Assembly (NCBI GenBank): GCA_041394905.1
Contig: JAWKHJ010000002.1
Location: forward strand, 248,001-312,000
Source of the DNA: RI-231 sp041394905
GTDB taxonomy: Bacteria > Acidobacteriota > Terriglobia > Bryobacterales > UBA6623
Reading direction: 5' to 3'
DNA: 64,000 bases
How positions within the stretch are numbered: the stretch's first letter is position 1; each line of letters opens with the position of its first letter. The notes under the pieces are model-generated. The model did not search any database. It saw only the letters and a program-made list of their open reading frames with translations, and had not been told where the DNA came from. This document shows, one piece after another, positions 53,186 through 62,405 of the stretch. The position numbers and the translations under genes were made by a program.

Positions 53186-56100
53186 GATTGCGCCTCGTGC
53201 GTCGAGTGGAAGCCGCGGAACGGTTCGCCTTGGGGCAATCCGTGCGACCGCAGCAAGTAGTACAGGATGGGGAAAACGACGAGCACCAAGATACCCGAGG
53301 TCACCACGCCGCCGACCAGGGGCGTTGCGATGCGCTTCATCACGTCCGCCCCGGTTCCGGTGCTCCACAGGATCGGCAACAGGCCGATCACGTCGGTCGC
53401 GATGGTCATCAAGATGGGCCGTACGCGCTTGACCGAGCCTGCGTGGATCGCATGCATCAGTGCATTGCGGTCCGTCAGCAACCCGCGGTCACGATAGTCC
53501 CGGTAGGAGACATCGAGGTAGAGCAACAGTACGATCGCCGTCTCGGCATAGAGGCCGGCCAACGCGATCACGCCGACCCAAACCGCGATGCTCAAGTTGT
53601 AGTCGAGCAGGTAGAGCAGCCAGATCGAGCCGATCAGCGCGAACGGAACGCCGAATAGTACGGCCGACGCTTGCGCCAGCGATCCGGTGTTGATCTGCAG
53701 GATGACGAAGATCACCAGCAACGTCAGCGGTACGACCACGAGCAGGCGCTTCTGTGCGCGTTGCATGTACTCGTACTGCCCGCTCCAGGCGATCGTGTAG
53801 CCGGGCGGCAGGTCGATCTTCTCGGCGACTGCCGCCTTGGCCGCGTCCACATAGCCGCCTACATCCGTCTTGCGAATGTCGACGTAGACCCAGGCGTTGG
53901 GCTTCGCGTTCTCGCTCTTGATGCCGGGCGGTCCCAAGACGTAGCGAATCTCGGTCAGGCTGCCCAGCGGGATCTGCTGTCCGCCGGGCGTGGGCACGAG
54001 CACCGCCCGCAGCGAAGGCAAGTCGCGCAGTTCGCGGCTGTACCGCAGGTTGACCGGGTAGCGCTCAAGCCCTCAACCGTGGTCGTGATGTTCATCCTGC
54101 CGATGGCTGTCTGGATGACTTGCTGCACGTCGCGAATGGTCAGGCCGTAGCGCGCGATGGCGTCGCGGTCGATGCTGAAGTCCAGATAGTTGCCGCCCAT
54201 CACGCGCTCGCAACGCTCAAGGTGCCCGGCACTTGCCGCACGACGCTCGACCTGCTTGCCCAGCCGTTCGAAGCCGCCCAAGTCCGGGCCGGAAATCTCT
54301 TTAACCCCGACCGGCGTCTTGATCCCGGTCGAGAGCATGTCGATGCGCGTCTTGATCGGCATCGTCCAGGCGTTGGTCAGCCCGGGTATCTGGATCGCGG
54401 CGTTCATCTCGTCGGTCAGCTTTTCGACGGTCATGCCGGGACGCCACTCGCCTGGCTTGAGTCGGATGGTCGTCTCGATCATCGACAAGGGCTGATCGCG
54501 GCCGTATCGGCCCGGCCGATCTTGCCGAAGACGCTCTCGACCTCGGGGAAGGTCTGATGATCTTGTCCGTCTGCTGCACCGCACCGCGAGCCTTGGTGAT
54601 GGAGACGCCAGGCAGCGTGGTCGGCATGTAGAGCAAGTCGCCTTCCCACAGCGGCGGCATAAATTCCGACCCCAGCTTCTGAAAAGGCGCAATCGAGACG
54701 GCCAACGCCAACACCGCCAACCCGAGCACAGCCCAGCGGAAGCGCAACGCGAACCCTAACACCGGTTCGTACAGCCAGATCAGAGCGCGGCTCACCGGGT
54801 GCCGCTCGGGCAGATGCGTCCGCGCACCCAGTAACCGACCAGGACTCCGGCAATGAGCGTGATCGAGAGAAGCGCCGCCGATGCCATTGCGTAGGTCTTG
54901 GTAAAGGCGAGCGGTTTGAACAGCCGTCCTTCTTGCGCTTCGAGCGTGAACACCGGCATGAACGAGACGGTGATGACGAGCAGCGAGAAGAACAGCGACG
55001 GGCCGACTTCCTTCGACGCCGCGGCAATGATCTCCCAGTGCGGCTTCTTGCCTTGGTCGCGCGCCAAGTGCTGGTGCGCGTTCTCGACCATCACGATGCC
55101 CGCGTCGACCATCGTGCCGATCGCGACCGCAATGCCGCCCAGCGACATGATGCGCGATCGGTTCCCTGGAAGTACATCGCGAGGAAAGCCATCAACACGC
55201 CGACCGGGAGCGTGATGATCGCCACGATGCCGCTGCGCACGTGGAACAAGAAAATCAGACAGACCACGCCTACGATCGCGAACTGTTCGGTGAGGCTCGA
55301 TTGCAGGCTCGCGAGCGAGCGGTCGATCAGGGACGTGTACGGTCGTAGGCGACCGCGATCTCGACGCCTTCAGGCAGGCCTGCCTTGGCTTGCTCGAGCT
55401 TCGCCTTGACGTCGTCGATCACCTTGCGCGTATCCGCGCCGGAGCGCACGACGACGATGCCGCCCACGGTCTCGCCTTCGCCGTTCCAGTCGGCCAGGCC
55501 TCGGCGAATGTCCGGCCCCACGTCGACATGCGCGACGTCGCCAAGCAGAATGGGGGCGCCGCGCTGGTCGACGCCCAGCGCGATCTTGCGGATGTCCTCG
55601 GGCGAGCGGATGTAGCCGAGCCCGGCGGATCATGAACCTTTTTCGGCGACTTCCAGCAGGCTTCGCCGACATCGCTGTTGCTCGGCTTTGACGGCCGCTC
55701 GAATCTTCGAGATCGGCATGTTGTAGGCGCGTAGCTTCGGGGGCGACCGTGATCTGGTACTGCCGCACGAAGCCGCCGATGCTCGCCACTTCCGCCACGC
55801 CGGGCACGCTGGTCAGCTCGAACTTGAGGAACCAGTCCTGATCGAACGCAGCTCGCTGAGATCGTGCCGGTCCGATTGAAGCGTGTACATGAAGGCCCAG
55901 CCAACTCCGGTGGCGTCTGGGCCCAAGGTCGGCGAGACGCCCGCCGGCAGGCGTTTCGAGACGTAGTTGAGAGACTCGAGCACGCGGCTGCGCGCTCAAT
56001 ACAGGTCCGTTCCATCCTCGAAGATGATGTAGACGAACGAGAGCCGAAGAACGAATAACCGCGCACGACCTTGGCGTAAGGCACGGCGAGCATTTGGGTT

Positions 56101-56309
56101 GTCAACGGGTAGGTGACCTGGTCTTCGACGATGCGCGGCGCCTGCCCGGGGTACTCGGTGTAGACAATCACCTGCACGTCCGAGAGATCCGGGATGGCGT
56201 CGACGGGCGTCTCGGAGAGCGCGTAGAGACCTGTGATCACGATGACCACTGTTCCCAGCAGCACGAGGAACTTGTTCTCGAGGGACCAGTCGATGATGCG
56301 TTCGAACAC
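53182..56309 (-). CDS. cusA: Heavy-metal efflux RND transporter, CusA/CzcA type, multiply frameshifted
   Basis: The start is GTG 56309. At full length it would have about 1040 residues, spread over at least six frame changes. Preserved pieces include ETPVDAIPDLSDVQVIVYTE and QVTYPLTTQMLAVPYAKVVR at the N-terminus, VPGVAEVASIGGFVRQYQIT, GTMVDAGIVMVENAHQHLAR (the HME-RND helix 4 region), GSEFMPPLWEGDLLYMPTTL, TNAWTMPIKTRIDMLSTGIK and the final helices (LAGLYAETAIVLLLYLD). The TWTDAIPDLSDVQ-like start and MPTTLPGVS favour the Cu/Ag (CusA) branch. It exports metal by proton antiport as the inner-membrane part of a tripartite pump. Confidence 0.85.
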
Positions 56310-56320
56310 GTCCGGCTCCT

Positions 56321-57781
56321 CTAGTGCTGGCTATCCTGCGGATGGTCTATGCCGCCGGGCTTGCGATTGCCGAGCAGCATGTCGATCGCGGCGCGCAGGT
56401 TGCTCTCGGAATCGATGAGGAACTGCGACGACGTGACGACTTCCTCGCCTTGCGTAACGCCCGCGAGGATCTGCTGCATGCCGTCAGCCTCTAGTCCCAA
56501 CTGCACCTCACGCGGCTCGAACAGGCCGCCGCCTTTGGCCACGATGACCACGGCGCGCTCGCCGCTGTGCAGCACCGCCTGCGCGGGTACGAGCAGAGCG
56601 CGGGCAGCTCCGCCAGGGTGTGCGATGACGTTGGCGTACATCTGCGGACGCAAGCGCATGCCGGGGTTTGCGATCTCGACGAGCGCTGTCAGGGTTCGAG
56701 TGGCCGGGTTCAAGGCCGGTCGAAGAGTACGATCTTGCCCTCCAGCGGCGGCCGGGAACGCGTCGGCTTCGACGGCGACCCGCTGTCCCTCGCGCATGTG
56801 GCGAAGTGTCGTCCTCGTAAAACTCGACTTCAGCCCAGAGGGAGGAATGATCGGCGAGCTTGAGGACGGTCATGCCGGGCGAGATCTTCATGCCTTCGAG
56901 CGAATTGCCCATCTTCTCGACGATGAACCCCGAAGCTGGCGAGGCGAACTCGACGAGTACGGTGAACTTTGCCGGTCTGCTCGAAGCGATCTGTGCTCAC
57001 TCATCCGGCGCAGACGCTCGCGCGCCGCCTCGACCAAGGACCGGGCGCGCTCGATTGCTTCCGAGTAGGCGCCTTTCTCCTCCAGCCGCCGCACGTAATC
57101 GCGCGAAGCCAAGAACTCTTGCTGCGTGGTCACGAGCGCTGGGCTGTAGATCTCGAACAGCACATCGCCTTTCGCCACGTGCTCGCCGACGTTGTTCACA
57201 CGCGCCTTCTCGATCCAGCCTTCGAACTTCGTATTCACCGAAACGACGCTCTTCTCGTTGTGCGCGAGGATGCCGACTGCGCGAACTTCGAGCGCCAACG
57301 GCCCCTCGGCCACAGGCGTGGTGCGGACGGCGAAGTTCTGCAGAAAGCTCGCACTGACGCGCACGCCGCCTGCACTGGACGCCTCGTCTTCGTAAACCGG
57401 AACGAGATCCATACCCATCGGCGACTTGCCGGGCTTGTCGGAGGTGTAGCTCGGATCCATCGGCGCGCGCCAATAGAGGATTTTGCGCTCCTGATTCTCT
57501 GAATCCGGCGCGGTCGCCGCCTGCCCCGAGCCTTGCATCGGGACGAGCTTCATACCGCAGATCGGACAATTGCCGGGCTTGTCCTGGATGACCTGAGGGT
57601 GCATCCCGCACGTGTAAAGCGTGTTGCCCGCTGCGGCGGGCGCGTGGTCACTCTCGCTGTGGCGCCCAAGGGCATGGTCGACTCGAGCCCAGCCAAGCGG
57701 GTTCCAGACCAAGAGCGCGCAGGAACCGACCCCCAGGAGTATGCCGACTATCAGGTAGAGAATGCCTCGATTGTTCGTCAT
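56321..57781 (-). CDS. cusB: Efflux RND periplasmic adaptor subunit, CusB-like with heavy-metal-binding domain, frameshifted
   Basis: The ATG at 57781 overlaps the cusC stop (ATGA). One N-terminal helix (GILYLIVGILLGVGSCALLV) precedes two heavy-metal-binding repeats: YTCGMHPQVIQDKPGNCPIC and YWRAPMDPSYTSDKPGKSPM. Adaptor domains follow (GWIEKARVNNVGEHVAKGDV, lipoyl-like; a helical hairpin near LVTTQQEFLASRDYVRRLEE). Slips near 56990-56960, 56800 and 56730 precede PAQAVLHSGERAVVIVAKGG and GLEADGMQQILAGVTQGEEV. CusB links CusA to the outer membrane channel and delivers metal. Eleven bases separate it from cusA. Confidence 0.88.
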
Positions 57782-59117
57782 GGTTGGACCTCCACTTGGA
57801 CGGTTGGCAGGTGCGCAGTGGACTCCTGTTGTGCGGCGGGTTCGAGGGGGAAGGCGGTTCCGATGGCCCGCTCCATCTCGGCGAGGGCCTTCATGTAGTC
57901 GGACTCGAGCCGCGCGAGGCCCAGCTTTGCGTCGAGCAGCACGCGCTCGCTGTCGAGCAGATCGAGCACACCGCTGACACCGGTTGAGTAGCCGGTCTCG
58001 GCGGATTGCAGCGCCTGTTGGGCTTGGGGGATCAAGGCTCGCTCGAACAGCGCCATCTGTTCATCGAGCGTCTTGATGCGGAACGAGATCGTGCGTACCG
58101 AGAGCTCGACTTGGTCGACGACGGAACGGTAAGCCTCGCGCGAAGCGGTGAAGCGCTCAGAGGCTTCTTGGACTCCCGCATCGTATTTCGACCGAAAGAT
58201 AGGAATGTTGACGCCGACGGTGACGGAGTAGACGTCCTTGCCGTTGCCTTGCGGCGGGCTCATGCGGCCCACCTCGTCGCGGCGGCCGATCACATTGCCC
58301 CACGCCGCCCCGACGGTGAAGTCGGGATAGTATTGCCGCCGCGCGGATGGATGGCCTTCTCTTCCGTCTCGATCTGGAGGAAGGCGGCGGTGATCTCCGG
58401 ACGATGCTCGCGGCCGACGGCGTAGAGCTCTTCCGCTTCGGGGAGCACGTTTGGACGCTCGGTCGGCGTTGCAGGCGCGATCGGTTCGTCGGGCTGACGG
58501 TCGCGGAGCGTGTTGAGCACCGATTCCGCGTCAACCCGCTGCCGCTCGAGCTCGCGAGTGCGATTGAGCAGACGAGTAATTTCGGCTTGGAGCTTGACGA
58601 CGGATTGCTGCAAACCGGCGCCCTGGGAGTAGCGCGCTTGGGCGAGCGTCTCGTAATGCTCGAGCAACTCGGTCTCTTCGCCTGCGATGACGAGGGCCTG
58701 GTCGATGTAGCGCAGGTCGAAGTAAGCCAGCTTGAGTTGCCGGACCACTTCGGCCCGTCGTGCTTCATAGAGCTCAGCCTGCACCGAGGCGCGCTTGGCG
58801 GCGAGCTTGCCTTGGTCGGAGAGCTTGCCGAACCAGGGAAAGCGCTGCGACACGGAGACGAGCGTAGTCTGCGGACCGACGCGGGTCTCCGGCGTCCGTG
58901 CGTGCTGGGTGACCGACAGCATCGGGTCCGGCAACGCGGTCGCTTGAGGCACGCGGGCGCGCGCGGCTTGATAGTGCGCGAATGCCTCGCGCACTTGCGG
59001 ATTGCGCTCGAGCGCGTCCGCGATCAGCTCGGCAAGATGCGGATCGCCGTACGTCGAATGAGTTTGCGCGAGTGCCGCCACGGGCAGCAGCAGCCATACG
59101 CCCAGACGAAGCAACAT
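57778..59117 (-). CDS. cusC: Outer membrane efflux channel, CusC/TolC type, frameshifted once
   Basis: The start is ATG 59117 behind GGAGGA. Signal peptide RLGVWLLLPVAALAQ. TolC-like helices: HLAELIADALERNPQVREAF, ATALPDPMLSVTQHARTPET, and LGKLSDQGKLAAKRASVQAE-like coil. A slip near 58300-58330 precedes VNIPIFRSKYDAGVQEASER and QALQSAETGYSTGVSGVLDL with LDSERVLLDAKLGLARLESD. The trimeric channel completes the CusABC pump. No N-terminal lipid Cys is apparent. Confidence 0.85.
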
Positions 59118-59221
59118 GAACCTTCCTCCAAAACGCCGTCAAGGTGAGACGGGATTGCAGGACACGAAAAGACAGCCGCGCGCACTTCGAGGCGCACGTC
59201 CGCTGTGAAGGAAGAAGGTGT

Positions 59222-59587
59222 CTAGATCAGAAACGCCGCATGGGCGACGTAGAGCGGCGGCCCGTGGTCAGGGCACGCGGCGTTCCTCAAAATGCGTTCC
59301 GGCGCGGGTGTTGGTCCCTCGAGGAGCAGTCGGCGGCGAGAAGGACTGATCGTCGCTCGCGGCGTGGGAATGGATACAGGTCTTGTCTACGCTGTGGTGA
59401 ACGGCAAGCTGCCGGCTAGGCAACGCAGCTCACAGTTGGACTTGGGACCCTTCGAGTGCGAATCGGAGTGATGGCAGCAGCCGTGAGCGTCGCGCGTCCG
59501 CGCCGCCAACATGGCCGCGCAGGGCGCTGCGCCAATCATCAGCGCGAAGACGCTGACGAGGGTCGCTGCTAGAAGTCGCACCCGCAC
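59222..59587 (-). CDS. Small exported Cys/His-rich protein, first gene of the cus operon, with an internal TAG
   Basis: GTG 59587 opens a 66-residue frame with a signal peptide (LLAATLVSVFALMIGAAPCA) and a Cys/His cluster (HGCCHHSDSHSKGPKSNCEL, then RCLAG). A TAG at 59387-59389 interrupts it. The same frame continues open for 54 more codons and ends PDHGPPLYVAHAAFLI at TAG 59222-59224. The continuation looks protein-like, so either the TAG is a sequence error or the C-terminal part has been lost. The Cys and His residues suggest copper binding. It lies 104 bp upstream of cusC on the same strand and is divergent from the CusF-like gene. The rest of 59118-59386 shows nothing else. Confidence 0.55.
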
Positions 59588-59666
59588 GTCCTCAGTTTAG
59601 GACGAAGCTGCGCCGAGGTCTAGCGATCCGCGTCGGAACGCGCGGTATCATCAGGAAGAAATCCTC

Positions 59667-60020
59667 ATGATGCTCCGCGTTTCTCTTGTGCTCCTCGCGC
59701 TGTTTGCGTTCTCCTGCGGGGCTTCGACTGAGCCCGATGAGCCTTGGACGAGCTACGACCTGCGAGGTGAAATCGTCGATCTGCGGCCTGGAGACCCGAA
59801 CGTGGCCTACGTGGACCACGAAGAGATCCCGGGATTCATGGGAGCGATGACGATGGGCTACCCCGTGCGGGACGCCGCGGAGTTCAGCAAGCTCACCGTC
59901 GGCGACCGGATCGAGGCGAAGGTGATGGCCCGCGGGCACAGCGAGTACTACCTGAAAGACATCCAGGTGACGGGCGCGCCGGCGCCGGCCGCCGCGGAGA
60001 AGGGCTCGGAGCAGCAGTAG
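59667..60020 (+). CDS. CusF-like copper-binding lipoprotein
   Basis: 117 residues from ATG 59667, eight bases after AGGAAG. A lipoprotein signal ends AFSCG. The OB-fold domain reads YDLRGEIVDLRPGDPNVAYV, then HEEIPGFMGAMTMGYPVRDA with the Met/Trp-type metal site of CusF-like proteins, and LTVGDRIEAKVMARGHSEYY. CusF carries Cu(I)/Ag(I) to the CusB adaptor; here it would be membrane tethered. It is divergent from the cus operon, sharing a 79-bp control region. Confidence 0.82.
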   Translation: MMLRVSLVLLALFAFSCGASTEPDEPWTSYDLRGEIVDLRPGDPNVAYVDHEEIPGFMGAMTMGYPVRDAAEFSKLTVGDRIEAKVMARGHSEYYLKDIQVTGAPAPAAAEKGSEQQ

Positions 60021-60163
60021 CATGAGCGCTCGTAGATCCGGCGCATACGATAGAGGGACAGGCGCATCTGCGATAACCGCCCCTGATCCCAAAACCGACG
60101 GCAAGGCGCGTTGCACGCCAAGGCGGCGATCGGACCGCTGACGCCGACCGAGAGAACAATGAT

Positions 60164-60664
60164 TTGCTGAGGGCCATCCTAGACGTCGTACGGGCGTTCC
60201 TGCCCGGCCGTGCTCCTCGCCTGCCGGACGCAGAGAAGCGGAGTCGCATTCAGGCGCTGTACGCGAGCGTTCGCGGAGACTTCCCGGATGTTCGCGGGAT
60301 CGGAGTGGACGAGCTCAGACGCTTAGCCGAGGCCGAGAAGACGGTGCTGGTCGACGTTCGATCGGAGCAGGAGCAGCAGGTCTCCATGCTACCGGGAGCG
60401 ATCCCATCGGAGGAGTTCCAAGCCAACCGCGACCACTACCGCAACGCCGTCGTGACGACCTACTGCACGATTGGGGCGCGCAGCGGGCGCTATGCTGCTG
60501 AGCTTGCGCGCGATGGGTTCGACGTCCGCAATCTGGAAGGCGGCATCTTGGCATGGACGCATGCGGGCGGCGATTTAGCCGGCCCCGAAGGGCCGACGCG
60601 CCGGGTTCATGTCTACGGGAGCCGCTGGAACCTCGCGGCGGATGGCTACGAGCCGGTGTGGTGA
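60164..60664 (+). CDS. Rhodanese-like domain protein
   Basis: 166 residues if started at TTG 60164; an ATG three bases earlier runs into a stop, and the start is uncertain. The rhodanese domain contains GIGVDELRRLAEAEKTVLVD and VRSEQEQQVSMLPGAIPSEE, the active-site loop TTYCTIGARSGRYAAELARD with the catalytic Cys, and VRNLEGGILAWTHAGG. It is a single-domain sulfurtransferase-like protein, probably transferring sulfane sulfur. The 143 bp before it (60021-60163) hold no recognisable feature. Confidence 0.75.
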   Translation: MLRAILDVVRAFLPGRAPRLPDAEKRSRIQALYASVRGDFPDVRGIGVDELRRLAEAEKTVLVDVRSEQEQQVSMLPGAIPSEEFQANRDHYRNAVVTTYCTIGARSGRYAAELARDGFDVRNLEGGILAWTHAGGDLAGPEGPTRRVHVYGSRWNLAADGYEPVW

Positions 60665-60786
60665 GCCGGTGCGGCACAAGGTCGCACGCTCAGAATCCAA
60701 GGCGAGGATTCCAAAGGTGAATGTGGGACGGCGGGGCGTCAGGCCAACTGACAATCCGGCTCGCGCCGGCCAGATTCGGAGAGGGG

Positions 60787-60862
60787 TGGTGGACCTGGAG
60801 GGATTCGAACCCTCGACCTCTTCCATGCCATGGAAGCGCGCTCCCAACTGCGCCACAGGCCC
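60787..60862 (-). tRNA. tRNA-Ala (anticodon GGC)
   Basis: Minus-strand gene of 76 nt including an encoded CCA. The acceptor stem GGGCCTG pairs with CAGGTCC and contains the G3-U70 pair that specifies alanine. D stem GCGC/GCGC, anticodon stem CTTCC/GGAAG with loop ATGGCAT (GGC at 34-36), T stem GAGGG/CCCTC with loop TTCGAAT. It is identical to the tRNA at 62275-62350. Confidence 0.95.
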
Positions 60863-61025
60863 CCGAGGGCGACTATCTTTCAGATTAACACGGATTGGCG
60901 GCGGCGCTAGCTCTCCCGAGCCGCGTGCGCCCGTTCACTTGGACGTCGTCGTAACGGACCGGTGCGGTCTGGTTTCTGCCTAGCAGGAGCAGTTGGCGAT
61001 CTCCGTCGCCGCTGCCCGTCCCCTG

Positions 61026-62237
61026 ATGACTGATTTTCTAAACGGCTGGCAAACCGCCGCGCGCACTTCGATCGGCCTCTTCTGGATGGCGTTTTGGGCG
61101 TTCGGGTTTGGCTACATGATCTCCGGGGCGATCCAAGTGTTCGTGACCCGGAAGCGCATGCAGCGCACGATGGGCGAGAGCGGCCCGCGCAGCATGGCTC
61201 TGGCCAGCTTCTTTGGATTGGTTTCGAGCTCCTGCTCCTTTGCCGCGCTTTCGACGACTCGCGCACTGTTCACGAAAGGCGCTGGGCTTGGGCCGTCATT
61301 GGCGTTTCTGCTGGCGTCGACCAATCTCGTCATCGAGCTAGGGATCGTCATCTCGGTCTTTCTCGCTTGGCAGTTCGTGGTCGGCGAATATGTGGGCGGC
61401 GTGCTGATGATTCTCTTGATGTGGGCGGTGGTTCGCGCGACTGCGTCGAAGGGACTCGTGGAATCGATGCGGGAACACGCAAGGGAGCAGGAAAGCGAGC
61501 ATTCCCATTCGGACGGAGAGCCAGCGAATTGGAAGAAGCTGATTCGCAGTTGGGATGGTTGGAAGCGCGTTTCGCGGCGCTACTTGATGGAATGGGCCAT
61601 GGTTTGGAAGGACGTCACGATCGGCTTCACCGTCGCGGGGGCCATCGCAGCGTTCGTGCCGCGTGAGTTCTTCCAGGCGTTGTTCGTGGGCTCAGGCAGC
61701 CAAGAGCCGGCCTTCTGGCAGGTTCTTTGTCAGTCGCTGGTCGGCCCGGTCGCGGCGTTCTTCACCTTCATCGGATCCATGGGCAACATCCCGCTCGCGG
61801 CCGTCTTGTTCGGCAACGGGGTCAGCTTTGCGGGAATCATGGCGTTCATGTTCAGCGACCTCGTCGTGATGCCGGTGTTGCGGATCCAAGCCAGCTACTA
61901 CGGCTGGAAACCGGCGCTCTACATCCTCGGCGTGTTCCTGACGGTTCTCGTCACGTCCTCCCTTCTTCTGCACTATGGATTCGCAGCGATGGGCGCACTT
62001 CCCGACGCAGGCGCGGCCAAGAGCGTGACGGAGCGCGAGTTCTTCCACGTCGACTACACGTTCTTTCTCAACCTGCTTTTCCTCCTGCTGACCGGAGTGG
62101 CGGTGAAGTGGAAGATCGAGGAGTCCGGGGTGGACTTGAGCCTGAGCGGCGGCGCCGGCGAACGGACCCTAGCCGTGCTCGCGTTCGTCGGGTTCTTCTG
62201 GGTAGCAGGCGGACTCGCGATCAGCCTCATAGGCTAA
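61026..62237 (+). CDS. Permease of the YraQ/ArsP (DUF318) type
   Basis: 403 residues from ATG 61026. About eight to nine hydrophobic segments: SIGLFWMAFWAFGFGYMISG, the motif SFFGLVSSSCSFAALSTTRA, LGPSLAFLLASTNLVIELGI, VVGEYVGGVLMILLMWAVVR, a His-rich cytoplasmic loop (ESEHSHSDG), FTFIGSMGNIPLAAVLFGNG and FAGIMAFMFSDLVVMPVLRI. The paired SSCS and GNIPLA motifs are typical of permeases that, in ArsP, export organoarsenicals. Here the place beside a copper cluster suggests a metal or metalloid role. The gene is enclosed by two identical tRNA-Ala genes. Confidence 0.8.
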   Translation: MTDFLNGWQTAARTSIGLFWMAFWAFGFGYMISGAIQVFVTRKRMQRTMGESGPRSMALASFFGLVSSSCSFAALSTTRALFTKGAGLGPSLAFLLASTNLVIELGIVISVFLAWQFVVGEYVGGVLMILLMWAVVRATASKGLVESMREHAREQESEHSHSDGEPANWKKLIRSWDGWKRVSRRYLMEWAMVWKDVTIGFTVAGAIAAFVPREFFQALFVGSGSQEPAFWQVLCQSLVGPVAAFFTFIGSMGNIPLAAVLFGNGVSFAGIMAFMFSDLVVMPVLRIQASYYGWKPALYILGVFLTVLVTSSLLLHYGFAAMGALPDAGAAKSVTEREFFHVDYTFFLNLLFLLLTGVAVKWKIEESGVDLSLSGGAGERTLAVLAFVGFFWVAGGLAISLIG

Positions 62238-62274
62238 ACGCAATCGCGGAGAAAGCAGCAGACTGGAAAGAATT

Positions 62275-62350
62275 TGGTGGACCTGGAGGGATTCGAACCC
62301 TCGACCTCTTCCATGCCATGGAAGCGCGCTCCCAACTGCGCCACAGGCCC
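62275..62350 (-). tRNA. tRNA-Ala (anticodon GGC), second copy
   Basis: Same 76 nt as the copy at 60787-60862, with encoded CCA, G3-U70 and GGC anticodon. Identity continues three bases past the 5' end. A similar A/T-rich upstream element (GTTATTCTGAAAA here, GTTAATCTGAAAG at the other copy) suggests that each copy keeps its promoter. Confidence 0.95.
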
Positions 62351-62405
62351 CCGGGGGTTGGACAGACCTTTTCAGAATAACACGGGTCTCGTGCGGCGTC
62401 AGCAC

